Assembly: GCA_902461815.1 (NCBI GenBank)
Contig: CABPZE010000003.1
Location: 120,515 to 184,514, forward strand
Reading direction: 5' to 3'
Source of the DNA: CAG-390 sp003523225
Lineage (GTDB): Bacteria; Bacillota; Clostridia; Oscillospirales; CAG-272
Length of the DNA stretch: 64,000 nt
The translations under genes were made by a program, and so were the position numbers. This document shows, in pieces, positions 24,381 through 32,946 of this stretch (position 1 is the stretch's first letter; the number at the start of each line of letters is the position of its first letter). The notes below the pieces were generated by a model. The model did not search any database. It was given only the letters and a program-made list of their open reading frames with translations, and was not told the DNA's origin.

Positions 24381-24451
24381 TTTTATAATACCGACCTTTC
24401 AGTAAGTTCGGTATTATTCTGCTCCAAGGCGCGCAGTTCTATACACCCGTC

Positions 24452-24883
24452 TCAGCCCTTTGACCGCTTATCCGTCTTATCAAGTACACGAGCCGCCGCA
24501 GCAAGCGCCCGGCGACGAAGCCGGAACGCACTGGCACGCGATATTTCAAGCATCTCAGCGCACTCAGCAACCGGAATTCCGCGTATGTAATGGTAATAAA
24601 GCAGCATCCGCCCGCTCTCACCGCAGGGCAGAGATGAAATAAAGCTCCGGACTGCGCAAAGCCTTGCACGTATCAAAGACAGATCAAGCTCATCGCTCCT
24701 TTTCTCCTGTGCGTCGCGTTCAAAGCCGTCGTCAAAATATTCGCGCGCATACTTGTCGGCGCGCAGCATACGGCAGCCGTGACGGTAGCTTTCAAGATAT
24801 TTCCGCGCCGCGTCAAGACCGTCGCTGCTCCCGACGCGACAGCCACTCTTCTCCGTCGGGGAAATCACTTCTTCATCCTTCAT
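24452..24883 (-). CDS. Sigma-70 region 4-like DNA-binding protein
   Basis: This 143-residue protein has a C-terminal helix-turn-helix typical of sigma region 4 and the phage-type ArpU/DUF1492-like regulators: YYHYIRGIPVAECAEML, then EISRASAFRLRRRAL (about residues 95-130). No region 2 is present, so it is not a complete ECF sigma factor. The N-terminal ~80 residues are charged and probably helical. The ATG has AAAGGA nine bases ahead. A promoter facing this gene lies about 280 bases upstream at 25166-25194. Its targets are unknown. Confidence 0.65.
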   Translation of the reverse strand: MKDEEVISPTEKSGCRVGSSDGLDAARKYLESYRHGCRMLRADKYAREYFDDGFERDAQEKRSDELDLSLIRARLCAVRSFISSLPCGESGRMLLYYHYIRGIPVAECAEMLEISRASAFRLRRRALAAAARVLDKTDKRSKG

Positions 24884-25087
24884 CTTCTTATTTCCTTTCG
24901 GTTGAATATATTTTAATCCGCAAAAACGGAATATTACGCATTTTTATTTAATTGGTGACGAATTTTTTTGTATGAACGATGGATTTTTCTGTCGGTCTGC
25001 ATCGACCCATTATTTCCTTGTTATGATTTATTATCCTTTTTATTGCAGTTGTATACAATTATTTTTTACAAACCGACCGCAAGACGC

Positions 25088-25116
25088 TTGACAAAAACGC
25101 ATTCACGACTTATAAT
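25088..25116 (+). promoter_or_regulatory. Rightward promoter toward the LexA-like repressor
   Basis: -35 TTGACA, 17-base spacer, -10 TATAAT. The leader to the repressor start is about 160 bases. Confidence 0.75.
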
Positions 25117-25165
25117 AAGAATATGCGGCGCAAGATATTTATCTTTCGCTTCTTTGTTTGAGTGC

Positions 25166-25194
25166 ATTATATCACAAATGCGTAACTATGTCAA
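25166..25194 (-). promoter_or_regulatory. Leftward promoter facing the rightward one
   Basis: Minus strand -35 TTGACA, 17-base spacer, -10 TATAAT. Its start site (about 25159) lies downstream of the rightward start (about 25123), so the two transcripts run into each other. It would transcribe the sigma-4-like gene through a 275-base leader. Confidence 0.75.
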
Positions 25195-25284
25195 TAGCTA
25201 TTTCGAGAAATCAGAATAATTTTCCCATAAAATTACAAGTTACCCGCACAGATGACGGGTCAGGGTCAGAAAAGGACTACCAAT

Positions 25285-25902
25285 ATGGATTATCAAGCCT
25301 TTGAGCGGCTGCTTGCCGCCAACAAAACCACCGTATACCGTGTTGCAAAGGAAACAGGTATATCAAACTCGTCGTTCTCCGACTGGAAGCGTGGCAGAAG
25401 CTCGCCGAAAGCCGACAAGCTTCAGAAGCTCGCAGACTATTTCGGCGTCCCGGTGGAGACCCTTATGGGCGTAGAACAGCCGCGCACCACCTCCCGCACG
25501 GCGGCGCTTGCCGAGAGCATGGTTCCCGTAATAGGAGAGATACGCGCCGGAAGCCCTATCATAACCGAACAAACGCTGATGGGCCATGAGGTCGCAGATA
25601 TCCCCAACGCCGACGATTATTTTTACCTGCGTGTGTGCGGGGACAGCATGAAGAATATCGGAATGATCGACGGCTCGCTGGTGCTTTTCCGTAAGCAGCA
25701 GTATGCCGAGGAGGGGCAGATCGTCGCCTGCCTTGTAGGAGGCGAATCCGCCACCGTCAAGCGCTTTCACCGGCGCGGCAAAAATATATTTCTCATGCCG
25801 GAAAACCCCGACTATTCTCCGATCCAGCTTTCAACCGTTGATTTTGAGACCGGAGAAGCGCGCATTCTCGGCGTTGCGTGCGAGATCAAAATAAAGCTTT
25901 AA
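25285..25902 (+). CDS. LexA-like repressor: XRE helix-turn-helix with S24 self-cleavage domain
   Basis: The 205-residue protein joins an XRE HTH (about residues 3-60, VAKETGISNSSFSDWKRGRS) to a LexA/UmuD-type peptidase domain. The cleavage site Ala-Gly is at 88-89 (GEIRAGSP), the nucleophile Ser121 in CGDSMKN and the base Lys159 in ATVKRF. This is the layout of repressors that cut themselves when RecA is activated, here with an XRE rather than a LexA winged helix. The start at 25285 has AAGGAC nine bases ahead. It is followed after 23 bases by an ABC-F gene. Its operators and regulon are unknown; no clear SOS box is visible nearby. Confidence 0.88.
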   Translation: MDYQAFERLLAANKTTVYRVAKETGISNSSFSDWKRGRSSPKADKLQKLADYFGVPVETLMGVEQPRTTSRTAALAESMVPVIGEIRAGSPIITEQTLMGHEVADIPNADDYFYLRVCGDSMKNIGMIDGSLVLFRKQQYAEEGQIVACLVGGESATVKRFHRRGKNIFLMPENPDYSPIQLSTVDFETGEARILGVACEIKIKL

Positions 25903-25925
25903 TTATTTTTATTGTAAGGAAGATC

Positions 25926-27896
25926 ATGACTATACTCAGCGTAAACGGACTTTCCCTGTCCTTCGGACCCAAGGATATACTTAAGGAAGTATCCTTCGCC
26001 CTCAATGAAAACGACCGCCTCGGTATCGTCGGAGCCAACGGCTGCGGAAAATCCACCCTTCTCTCCCTGCTGCTCGGCAGGACCGAGCCGACCGCAGGCA
26101 GCGTTTTTATAAACCAGAACACCACGGTAGGACTGCTGACGCAGGACAGCGCGTTTGAGATATCCCCCGAAAGCGGCGGAACCGTGCGGGAACAGATGTA
26201 CACCGCCTATCCCGAGCTGCTTGACGCGGAAGCGCGCATGAACGAACTGACGACTTGGCTTGAGGGGCATTCCTCCGAGTCGGAAAGCGCCGCATATGCC
26301 TCGGCAATGAAGGAATACTCCTCCCTGCACGACCGGTTCGTCTCGGCGGGCGGACTGACCTTCCGCTCGCGCTGTGATTCCATTCTGGGTCACATGGGAT
26401 TTTCGGACAGTGACGCCGCGTTGCCCATAGAAGCACTGAGCGGCGGTCAGCGCACACGTCTTGCGCTCTGCCGCAGGCTTTGCCGCGAGCCTGATATCCT
26501 CATGCTCGACGAGCCGACCAACCACCTTGACGCCGAAACGCTGGGGTGGCTTGAAAACTATCTTGCATCATACAAAAAATGCCTTATCGTCGTCTCGCAC
26601 GACCGTTATTTTCTCGACCGGGTGACGGACAAAACGCTGATGATAGAGCACAAGACCGCAAAGCTCTACCGCGGAGGCTACACGGCATCGGCTGAGCAGC
26701 GCCGTCTTGACCGTGAAATATACGAAAAGCACTACCGCGACCAGCAAAAGGAGATCGCCCGGCAGGAGGCGTATATCGCCCAGCAGCGCCGGTGGAACCG
26801 CGAGCGGAATATCATTGCCGCCGAAAGCCGTCAGAAGCTGCTTGATAAAATGGAAAAGCTTGAAGCCCCCAAGGCGGACGAAAGAACAGTCCGGATGCGT
26901 TTTTCGCAGGGGATCCCCAGCGGAAACGATGTGCTTGAAGCGCGCGGACTCGGCTTTGCCTATCCGGGCGGCGCGCCGTTGTTCGAGGGGCTGAATTTCA
27001 ATATAAAGCGCGGCGAGAGGATATTCATTGTCGGACCTAACGGCTGCGGAAAGTCCACCCTTATCAAGCTGATGATCGGCAGGCTCAAGCCCACGCGGGG
27101 AGTTATCGATCTCGGTCACAACCTGCAGGTAGGATATTACGATCAGGAAAATCAGAACCTTTGCGAAAACAACACAGTGCTTGAGGAGCTGTGGTCGCTT
27201 TATCCCGACATGAAGGAGCATGAGGCGCGCGGCGCGCTGGGCGCATTCCTCTTCCGCGGCGACGATGTGTTCAAAAAGGTCGGGGTGCTCTCCGGCGGGG
27301 AGCGCGCCCGGCTGACGCTGGTCAAGCTGATGCTGTCCAAAATGAACACACTTATACTCGACGAGCCGACAAACCATCTTGACATCGGCTCGCGCGAAGC
27401 ACTGGAGGCGGCGCTTGAGGAATATGACGGAACGCTTATCTGCGTTTCTCACGACCGACGCTTTATAAGCGGAACCGCCACGCGCCTTCTCGGCTTTGAC
27501 CGCTCGGGCAAGCTCTTCAGTATGCCTGTCTCAAAGCGGGGCAGCGCGTGGGATGAATGGCTTGCCGAAAGCGCGCGGCGCGAAAGCGGTATCTGTGCCG
27601 GCGTAGCATCAAGCGCCGCCGATATCGAGCGCGCGGCACAGGCGGCGGCAGCCGCCCCGATGAGCCAGCGGGATATATATCTTAAAAACAAAAAGGAAGC
27701 CGCCGAGGCAAGACGCGCGGCGGCAAGGCTTGAACGGCTGAAAAAGGAGCAGAGCGAGCTTGAAGCGGAGCTTGACGCTCTGAACGCCGAGCTGTACGGC
27801 GACGCAGCCTCCGATTATGTCCGCGCCGGGGAGATATCGGCAAGGATCACAGAGGTCGAGGAGCGGCTGATGGAAATATACGCCGAGACAGAGTGA
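25926..27896 (+). CDS. ABC-F family ATPase (ribosome-associated)
   Basis: This 656-residue soluble protein has two ABC ATPase domains and no membrane part. Walker A sites are GANGCGKST (about residue 36) and GPNGCGKST (about 371). Signature motifs are LSGGQRTRLAL and LSGGERARLTL, and both Walker B/D-loop sequences read LDEPTNHLD. The inter-domain linker is a long charged helix pair (about 250-320), the part that reaches the ribosomal peptidyl-tRNA site. A C-terminal coiled coil (about 575-656, Glu/Lys/Ala-rich) resembles Uup-type tails. ABC-F proteins rescue stalled ribosomes or protect against ribosome-binding antibiotics; which one applies here is unknown. The AAGGAAG ribosome site decides the ATG at 25926. 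Confidence 0.9.
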   Translation: MTILSVNGLSLSFGPKDILKEVSFALNENDRLGIVGANGCGKSTLLSLLLGRTEPTAGSVFINQNTTVGLLTQDSAFEISPESGGTVREQMYTAYPELLDAEARMNELTTWLEGHSSESESAAYASAMKEYSSLHDRFVSAGGLTFRSRCDSILGHMGFSDSDAALPIEALSGGQRTRLALCRRLCREPDILMLDEPTNHLDAETLGWLENYLASYKKCLIVVSHDRYFLDRVTDKTLMIEHKTAKLYRGGYTASAEQRRLDREIYEKHYRDQQKEIARQEAYIAQQRRWNRERNIIAAESRQKLLDKMEKLEAPKADERTVRMRFSQGIPSGNDVLEARGLGFAYPGGAPLFEGLNFNIKRGERIFIVGPNGCGKSTLIKLMIGRLKPTRGVIDLGHNLQVGYYDQENQNLCENNTVLEELWSLYPDMKEHEARGALGAFLFRGDDVFKKVGVLSGGERARLTLVKLMLSKMNTLILDEPTNHLDIGSREALEAALEEYDGTLICVSHDRRFISGTATRLLGFDRSGKLFSMPVSKRGSAWDEWLAESARRESGICAGVASSAADIERAAQAAAAAPMSQRDIYLKNKKEAAEARRAAARLERLKKEQSELEAELDALNAELYGDAASDYVRAGEISARITEVEERLMEIYAETE

Positions 27897-27954
27897 ACAG
27901 CCGTATCCGCATATATTCCGGCAAAACCGAAAAAACAACCTTTTTAACCGCCGT

Positions 27955-27990
27955 GGGCTGCTGCATTATCATGCGACAGCCCGATTTTTT
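27955..27990 (+). terminator. Rho-independent terminator after the ABC-F gene
   Basis: A 12-position stem with a two-base mismatch (27955-27966 with 27971-27982) is followed by gatttttt. Confidence 0.85.
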
Positions 27991-28083
27991 ATAAAACCGT
28001 GTTAGAGATCTCTTTTTTTGTTGTCTTTATAGGTGAAAGGCGCCAAAACACAGAGAGGAGGAGATCCGTAAGGAGAAGTGAGT

Positions 28084-28644
28084 ATGGAGGACGAAAAGAT
28101 AATCACGCTTTACAACCGCAGGGATGAGGACGCCATAAGGGAAACAAGCGAAAAATACGGCGGATATTGCTTCAGCATTGCAAACAATATCCTTGCCGAT
28201 CCGCAGGACGCTGAGGAATGCGTAAACGACACCTGGCTTAAGGTCTGGCAAAGCATCCCGCCGCAGTGTCCGAAAAACCTCAAAGCCTTTCTTGCAAAGA
28301 TAGCGCGCAGTCTTGCCCTGAACCGATACCGGGAGAAAAACCGTCAGAAAAGAGGCGGCGGCGAGGTGGTGCTTGCATTTGAGGAAATGGATGAATTTCT
28401 TGCCGGAACATCGGATATCGACACCGAAGCCGACAAGCGGGAGCTTGAGGAGCTGCTGAACGGATTTTTATATTCACTTTCCGAAAGAGACCGCAGCATC
28501 TTTATTCTACGCTACTTTTACATGGAAGGCACATCTGACATTGCACGGGAGCATTCCATAAGGGAAAGCAATGTGCTGATGATACTTTCCCGCACACGAA
28601 AAAAACTCAGAGAAAGACTTGAGAAAGAGGGGTACACAATATGA
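28084..28644 (+). CDS. ECF-type RNA polymerase sigma factor
   Basis: The 186-residue protein has sigma region 2 (about residues 18-75, NILADPQDAEECVNDTWLKVWQ, the -10 recognition and core-binding helix) and region 4 (about 125-180, LSERDRSIFILRYF, then a DIAREHSIRESNVLMILSR helix-turn-helix). The ATG at 28084 is chosen over an in-frame GTG six bases earlier because AAGGAG lies eight bases ahead of it. The downstream gene overlaps by four bases (ATGA) and encodes a membrane protein, the typical sigma/anti-sigma arrangement. The signal and the promoters recognised are unknown. Confidence 0.9.
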   Translation: MEDEKIITLYNRRDEDAIRETSEKYGGYCFSIANNILADPQDAEECVNDTWLKVWQSIPPQCPKNLKAFLAKIARSLALNRYREKNRQKRGGGEVVLAFEEMDEFLAGTSDIDTEADKRELEELLNGFLYSLSERDRSIFILRYFYMEGTSDIAREHSIRESNVLMILSRTRKKLRERLEKEGYTI

Positions 28645-29324
28645 CAAGCGAACAGTTTGCCGAAATAATGAACAGGATAGACGATGATATGATAGTAAGG
28701 GCAAAGGAAAAAGTCACGGCAAAGCCGCGGGGTCTGTGGGTAAAGCTCGCCTCGGCTGCCGCGTGTCTTGCGCTCGTAACACTGCTTGCCGCAGGAGTGA
28801 TGCAGAGCGGACTCATTGGCGGATACCATGTTGCCGAGCTTGGCAACGGTGATACGATCAAATTTGCAAGATCGCGTTCGGCGGAAATATTCAACCTGGA
28901 TATTGCCATACGGACCGAGTTCCGGAGTCTGACACAGGCAGAGCTTGACCGTCTGTTCTGCGGACTGCCCGTAAACGCAGACGCGATATTCAACGCCGAC
29001 GACAACACAATTGTCGCCCTTGACGGAAGAATCGGCAGCGTAAAGCTCGTTGTGACCGCACCCGGGGCAGCATACATTGACACCGTGCTTGAGGGTGAGG
29101 AAGTCATTTCCGACATAGACGGCGTCCCGGTTGCCGCCGGATATGCAAAGATCGGAAAAAACATTGTCTACTATGCGGATTTTGAGCTGGGCGGAAGCGC
29201 GGTACACGTCGAAGCCGGAGCAGAAAGGGATACCGCCGAGGCAGTCAGAACCGAGGTGGCTTTGGCGATAAAGAGCCTCATTTCGCTCGGAACGATCGAC
29301 CTTGCCTCGATCACGGCAGAGTAA
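28641..29324 (+). CDS. Probable anti-sigma factor, single-pass membrane protein
   Basis: The 227-residue protein starts with a short cytosolic part (about 1-32), has one membrane helix (about 33-55, LASAAACLALVTLLAAGV), and then an exported domain of about 165 residues. The N-terminus lacks a clear zinc-binding HxxxCxxC motif, so it is not a ZAS-type anti-sigma factor. The role is inferred from the ATGA overlap with the ECF sigma gene and from the topology. The exported part, with strands such as AELGNGDTIKF and SVKLVVTAPGAAYID, probably senses an envelope signal. A nearly full repeat element lies shortly downstream. Confidence 0.7.
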   Translation: MTSEQFAEIMNRIDDDMIVRAKEKVTAKPRGLWVKLASAAACLALVTLLAAGVMQSGLIGGYHVAELGNGDTIKFARSRSAEIFNLDIAIRTEFRSLTQAELDRLFCGLPVNADAIFNADDNTIVALDGRIGSVKLVVTAPGAAYIDTVLEGEEVISDIDGVPVAAGYAKIGKNIVYYADFELGGSAVHVEAGAERDTAEAVRTEVALAIKSLISLGTIDLASITAE

Positions 29325-29407
29325 ACGCCAAATACAGTACCGATCATTGCCCACGACCTTGTGTATGCAATGCTTCGGGACTGTATTCCGAACGTTGAAA
29401 CACCCGC

Positions 29408-29609
29408 GGGGCTGTAAAAAACTCGATGTTTTTTACAGCCCCCGTAAAATGTCGGTCGGGAATCCGGCATTTTACGGCGATCTTGGTCGGTTTTGCCCTT
29501 GATCTTGTCTGAATTCGGGTGAATGCTGTGGCAAAATGACGGCTTTCAGCCGTCAAGACCAATGTCGTTGGGGGTGTTAAAAAATTCAGAAGGAATTTTT
29601 TAACACCCC
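29408..29609 (-). repeat. Hairpin-ended 203-bp interspersed repeat, copy 2 (inverted)
   Basis: The reverse complement matches the copy at 2951-3153 with only about three differences, so spread or homogenisation was recent. It lies between two converging genes: the anti-sigma gene ends 83 bases before it and spoVM ends 7 bases after it. The terminal hairpins could serve as terminators for both. Confidence 0.9.
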
Positions 29610-29615
29610 TTGTCA

Positions 29616-29708
29616 TTATTTTTTCGGCTTACGTCTGCCCCTGACTCCGAAAAGGCGGCGCAAAAGGGGCGAAAAGAATCCGGGTGAGCGGATAACGATT
29701 ATCTTCAT
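29616..29708 (-). CDS. spoVM: Stage V sporulation protein M (30 residues)
   Basis: This tiny frame encodes an amphipathic peptide that matches SpoVM. Met1-Lys2, Ile6, a basic residue at 7, the conserved Pro9, Phe11, Leu15-Leu16-Arg17, Leu19-Phe20-Gly21 align with the 26-residue B. subtilis protein, and the first residues MKIIVIRSP fit clostridial versions. SpoVM binds the convex outer forespore membrane and anchors the SpoIVA ATPase to start coat assembly. A ribosome site GGAAGGAG lies nine bases before the ATG. A Lys/Arg-rich tail extends slightly past the Bacillus length. It follows a 50-residue membrane protein gene on the same strand, and a hairpin repeat begins just after the stop. Confidence 0.88.
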   Translation of the reverse strand: MKIIVIRSPGFFSPLLRRLFGVRGRRKPKK

Positions 29709-29749
29709 GAAGCGAGACTCCTTCCGGCGGCAATGCCGACGCGCGGGAA

Positions 29750-29902
29750 TTACTTGAGCAGCAAAAACCCCGCGCCGAGCAGCGCCGCCGCCTCAACAAA
29801 GGCAAGGATTCTCCAAGGCAGAATAAAGGACAGGAATATACCCGCCCCGAAGCACAGGGCAAGCAGACCCACTGCTTTTTTCAGCTTACAGGATTTCGGC
29901 AT
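29750..29902 (-). CDS. Small membrane protein upstream of spoVM
   Basis: A 50-residue peptide: a short basic N-terminus (PKSCKLKK) followed by two closely spaced hydrophobic segments (about 9-25 and 30-49), probably a membrane hairpin. I do not recognise it. GGGAGG lies eight bases before the ATG at 29902, which argues for real translation; the frame extends farther upstream but without a better start. It is 41 bases upstream of spoVM on the same strand, so a sporulation role is possible. A perfect 20-bp palindrome (29931-29950) sits just upstream of the ribosome site. Confidence 0.65.
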   Translation of the reverse strand: MPKSCKLKKAVGLLALCFGAGIFLSFILPWRILAFVEAAALLGAGFLLLK

Positions 29903-30000
29903 GACTTTTTCCTCCCGGGCAGACGGGGCGGCGGACGGCGCGCCGTCCGCAATTCCCCTCTGCTTTAAGTATATGCTGCTTTTTTCTTTCCGTGACCTCA

Positions 30001-30023
30001 CGCGGGGATTTTCTTACCCCGCG
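30001..30023. other. Hairpin in the divergent region
   Basis: cgcgggg (30001-30007) pairs with ccccgcg (30017-30023). It lies between the small membrane protein gene and the isomerase-like gene; the role is unclear. Confidence 0.35.
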
Positions 30024-30077
30024 CAGGCGGCGGTTTTTCGCACCGGGGCAATTTTTCGCATTTAACTCCGTTTATTA

Positions 30078-30106
30078 TTGATTTTCTCCGCCGGATGTTA
30101 TATAAT
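30078..30106 (+). promoter_or_regulatory. Promoter of the isomerase-like gene
   Basis: -35 TTGATT, 17-base spacer, -10 TATAAT. The leader is about 52 bases long. Confidence 0.7.
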
Positions 30107-30165
30107 AGGTATAACAAAACGATCGAAAGGACGTCCGGGGTATAAACCGGGCTGATCTCTGAAAA

Positions 30166-31080
30166 ATGAAACTCGGAACTTCAACAAATATGTTTTACCG
30201 CCACCGCGGAGAAAATGAAAAACCCTCCTACGCCGAAAAGGTCACAATGATTGCCGACGCCGGCTTTGATGTGGCGGACATCCATTTCTGTGATTCGGTT
30301 CGCCCGCGCTGGAATGACGCGCTTGCCTCCGACGGCTGGGAGCGCGCCATTGACGAGGCAGGAGAGGCAGCCGCAGCGCGCGGAATAACCTTTTCACAGT
30401 CGCATTCACCCTTTAACCCCTACCTGTTCACACGCGGACGTCAGCCGAACGCCGAAACTCTTGAGCTGCTCGCCGAGATGACCCGACGCTCGATCATAGC
30501 CTCCGGGAAGCTCGGCGTCAAATGGATGGTCTTTCATCCCCTTAACGACACGGTAAACTGCGAATACGACACCGATATCGAGCTTAAGACCAACCGCGAA
30601 TACTACGCACCGATACTTGAGCAGTGCAAAAAAGCAGGCGTGGGAATGGCGCTTGAAAATATGTTCAACTTCTCTCCCGCCGACTACCGCCGCAGCTACT
30701 GCGAAAATCCCGAGGACCTTATCAGCCTTGTGGATTCCTTTGACGACCCTGCGGTCGGAATCTGCTGGGATTTCGGCCACGCAAACTTTATGATATCCGA
30801 CCAGCCTCGCGCACTGCGCAAGGTCGGCTCACGCCTCAAGGCGACACACGTACAGGACAACCGGGGAGACGTGGATTCTCATCTTATACCCTTTGTCGGC
30901 GGCAATATCAAGTGGGAAAAGATAATGCCCTGCCTGCGCGAAATAGGCTATGAAGGTGACTTTGTGTACGAGGCACAGAACTATACGCAGGATTTCCCGG
31001 ACGCACTCAAGCCCGACGCGGCGAAGTTTGCCGTCGAGGTGGGAAGATACCTTCTCAGAATGTACGAGGGGAACAACTGA
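30166..31080 (+). CDS. Sugar phosphate isomerase/epimerase family protein (xylose-isomerase-like TIM barrel)
   Basis: The 304-residue protein has the AP-endonuclease-2/xylose-isomerase-like barrel. It begins with KLGTSTNMF. Metal and catalytic residues line up as the Glu in MALENMFNF (near residue 165), the Asp-His pair in CWDFGHANFM (near 203), THVQDNRGDVDSHLIPFVGG (near 226-245), and a late Glu in FVYEAQNYT. These enzymes epimerise or isomerise keto sugars or inositol derivatives in the cytosol. The substrate cannot be read. The start codon has a weak ribosome site (CTGAAAA), and a membrane protein gene follows after 52 bases, probably in the same transcript. Confidence 0.85.
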   Translation: MKLGTSTNMFYRHRGENEKPSYAEKVTMIADAGFDVADIHFCDSVRPRWNDALASDGWERAIDEAGEAAAARGITFSQSHSPFNPYLFTRGRQPNAETLELLAEMTRRSIIASGKLGVKWMVFHPLNDTVNCEYDTDIELKTNREYYAPILEQCKKAGVGMALENMFNFSPADYRRSYCENPEDLISLVDSFDDPAVGICWDFGHANFMISDQPRALRKVGSRLKATHVQDNRGDVDSHLIPFVGGNIKWEKIMPCLREIGYEGDFVYEAQNYTQDFPDALKPDAAKFAVEVGRYLLRMYEGNN

Positions 31081-31132
31081 AAAAAACGTGAAGCGGGACT
31101 TCCCCGCAACCGCAACAACGAAAGGAGCCGAA

Positions 31133-32932
31133 ATGCAGTCTCAAAAGCTTGAAGAACGCCCGTCGCGTCGCGGTCCCGGCAGCATTGCCGCCGGAATATT
31201 TCTCAGCATCCTCATTGCCCTTCCTGTAATTCTGGCAGTCTCGGCGGCTGTATACTATATTCTCGGACCTGCCGAGGGCTACTTCCACGCCGACTGCTCC
31301 GACTCGCTTTACTGGGCAAACGCCTCGCTTGAATCGGGCAGTGTGTTTGACAAGACCTATAACTACGCGGCGCTGCTGCCCTTTTCCGCAAATATGTGGA
31401 TGACCCCACTTATCGCGGCTTTCGGCTTCGGCATGACCGCGCAGAATATCGGAATGATAATTTTTGTGCTTGTTTTCTGCGCCTCGCTGATTTATTTCTG
31501 CCGCAAGGCGGGGATGAGCGTCGGCTGGTGCTCGCTTACAACGGGCATTGTGCTGATGATACTTGCCTCCTCTGACAAGCTGCGTGAGATAATGCTGGGG
31601 CACGTGATATATTACAGCCTCGGTCTTGTGCTTTTCTTCCTCATGGCGGGGCTTTCCCTCTCGGTCACAGAGCGCGGCGGCAGACTGCTTTTATTGCCGG
31701 CAAAGGACAGCCCGGTAAAGAGCCGCGTGATGTTCGTGCTTGCCGTCGTCCTGCTGTTCGCCGTTTCGGCGGGCAGTGCCACAGACGGCACACAGATGCT
31801 GGTGCTTGCCACCCTTCCCGCACTCGGAGGGATTGCCGCCGAATGCTTCTTTGACGGCAAAAAGGGGCTTTTCTCACGCAAAAACACACCGACTGGAATC
31901 GTCATCGTCACAATAATTGCCGGAACGCTTTGCGGCACGCTGCTGCTTAAATTCTTTACCCGCGAGGGGATAACCGCCGGATATACCAACGTTTATTCCA
32001 CATATTCCGACATCGGCTCGTGGGTCTCCAATGCGCAGAAATTTTCCACCGATTACCTCAAGCTGCTCGGAGTTTCCGCAAAGCAGGGCGAGAATCTCTT
32101 CAGACTTGAATCCTTTATGTCTCTTATCCGGCTTGCCACGGGTATTCTGCTGCTTGTTCTGCCCGTTGTAATGCTTTGCTTCTACCGACGCATAGCCTAC
32201 CGCGGCACGCGTGTTATGCTGTGGAGCCACATTATCCTCTCCGCCGCGCTCTTTTTCGGGTATATCTGCGGCAGACTGTCAAACGCCAACTGGCGGCTGA
32301 CTCCCCTGATAGGAAGCGCCGCGGTGCTTGCAGTGTTTGCGGCTTGGGAGCTTTCTCACGCCGGGCGCGAGAAAATGCTTCGGGCGGCAGTATCCTCCCC
32401 CACCGACGAAGCTGCCGACAGCAAAGCCGCCGACGAGCATCCCGCGGAGTCAGGGCGCGTACTGCTGCGTTCAGGAATAATCCTTGCCGTTTTTCTGTCG
32501 GTTACGGCGCTTGTCTCCTTTGGAGAAATTGCAAAAATGCCCGCCGATTACGGCAGGAACAACATGGATCATCAGCTTGCCGAATTTCTTGAGGAAAACG
32601 AGCTTGAATACGGCTACGCAAATTTCTGGCGTTCAAATGCCATAACGGTGCTCACGGATTCCCGCGTAAAGGTGCGGCACGCCGACGTTTCGGCAACCGA
32701 GGGACTTCACACCAACTGGTATCAGTCAAGCAGCCGTTGGTACTATGAGGATCAGCACGAAAAATACGACCGGTATTTCGTCCTGCTGAGCGCCTCCGAT
32801 TACGCCACCGTCTCCCGCTCCGCCTCATGGAGGGAATGGGTCGATACTATCCTTGTAGAAAAGCTTGAATACGAGGATTATTACATCTTCGTATTCTCGG
32901 AGGATCTTGATCTGGTCGAAAAGTCCTCCTGA
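31133..32932 (+). CDS. Polytopic membrane protein, possibly GT-C type glycosyltransferase
   Basis: This 599-residue protein has about ten membrane helices between residues 20 and 460, then a soluble, Ala/Glu-rich stretch, one more helix (about 510-530) and a C-terminal extracytoplasmic part. The first external loop holds the acidic motif HADCSDSLYW followed by Phe/Ala-rich helices, the position where GT-C glycosyltransferases keep catalytic acids. This suggests, but does not prove, a lipid-linked sugar transferase. I recognise no closer family. AAAGGAG six bases before the ATG at 31133 fixes the start. It follows the isomerase-like gene, so a shared sugar pathway is possible. Confidence 0.6.
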   Translation: MQSQKLEERPSRRGPGSIAAGIFLSILIALPVILAVSAAVYYILGPAEGYFHADCSDSLYWANASLESGSVFDKTYNYAALLPFSANMWMTPLIAAFGFGMTAQNIGMIIFVLVFCASLIYFCRKAGMSVGWCSLTTGIVLMILASSDKLREIMLGHVIYYSLGLVLFFLMAGLSLSVTERGGRLLLLPAKDSPVKSRVMFVLAVVLLFAVSAGSATDGTQMLVLATLPALGGIAAECFFDGKKGLFSRKNTPTGIVIVTIIAGTLCGTLLLKFFTREGITAGYTNVYSTYSDIGSWVSNAQKFSTDYLKLLGVSAKQGENLFRLESFMSLIRLATGILLLVLPVVMLCFYRRIAYRGTRVMLWSHIILSAALFFGYICGRLSNANWRLTPLIGSAAVLAVFAAWELSHAGREKMLRAAVSSPTDEAADSKAADEHPAESGRVLLRSGIILAVFLSVTALVSFGEIAKMPADYGRNNMDHQLAEFLEENELEYGYANFWRSNAITVLTDSRVKVRHADVSATEGLHTNWYQSSSRWYYEDQHEKYDRYFVLLSASDYATVSRSASWREWVDTILVEKLEYEDYYIFVFSEDLDLVEKSS

Positions 32933-32946
32933 CATTTATAAAAACG

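Larger units (their letters stand above)
24884..25284. other. A/T-rich regulatory interval
   Basis: This interval has no gene. It contains a rightward and a leftward promoter that face each other (listed separately) and leaders for the flanking genes. The base composition is much richer in A/T than the surroundings. Confidence 0.6.

Noticed and set aside
24884..25284. A prophage or integrative element around the LexA-like repressor
   Set aside because: Apart from the repressor and a sigma-4-like protein there are no integrase, replication or structural genes and no attachment repeats.
25252..25284. An earlier start for the LexA-like repressor at 25252
   Set aside because: The upstream ATG has no ribosome site, whereas the ATG at 25285 has AAGGAC at proper distance and gives a normal HTH N-terminus.
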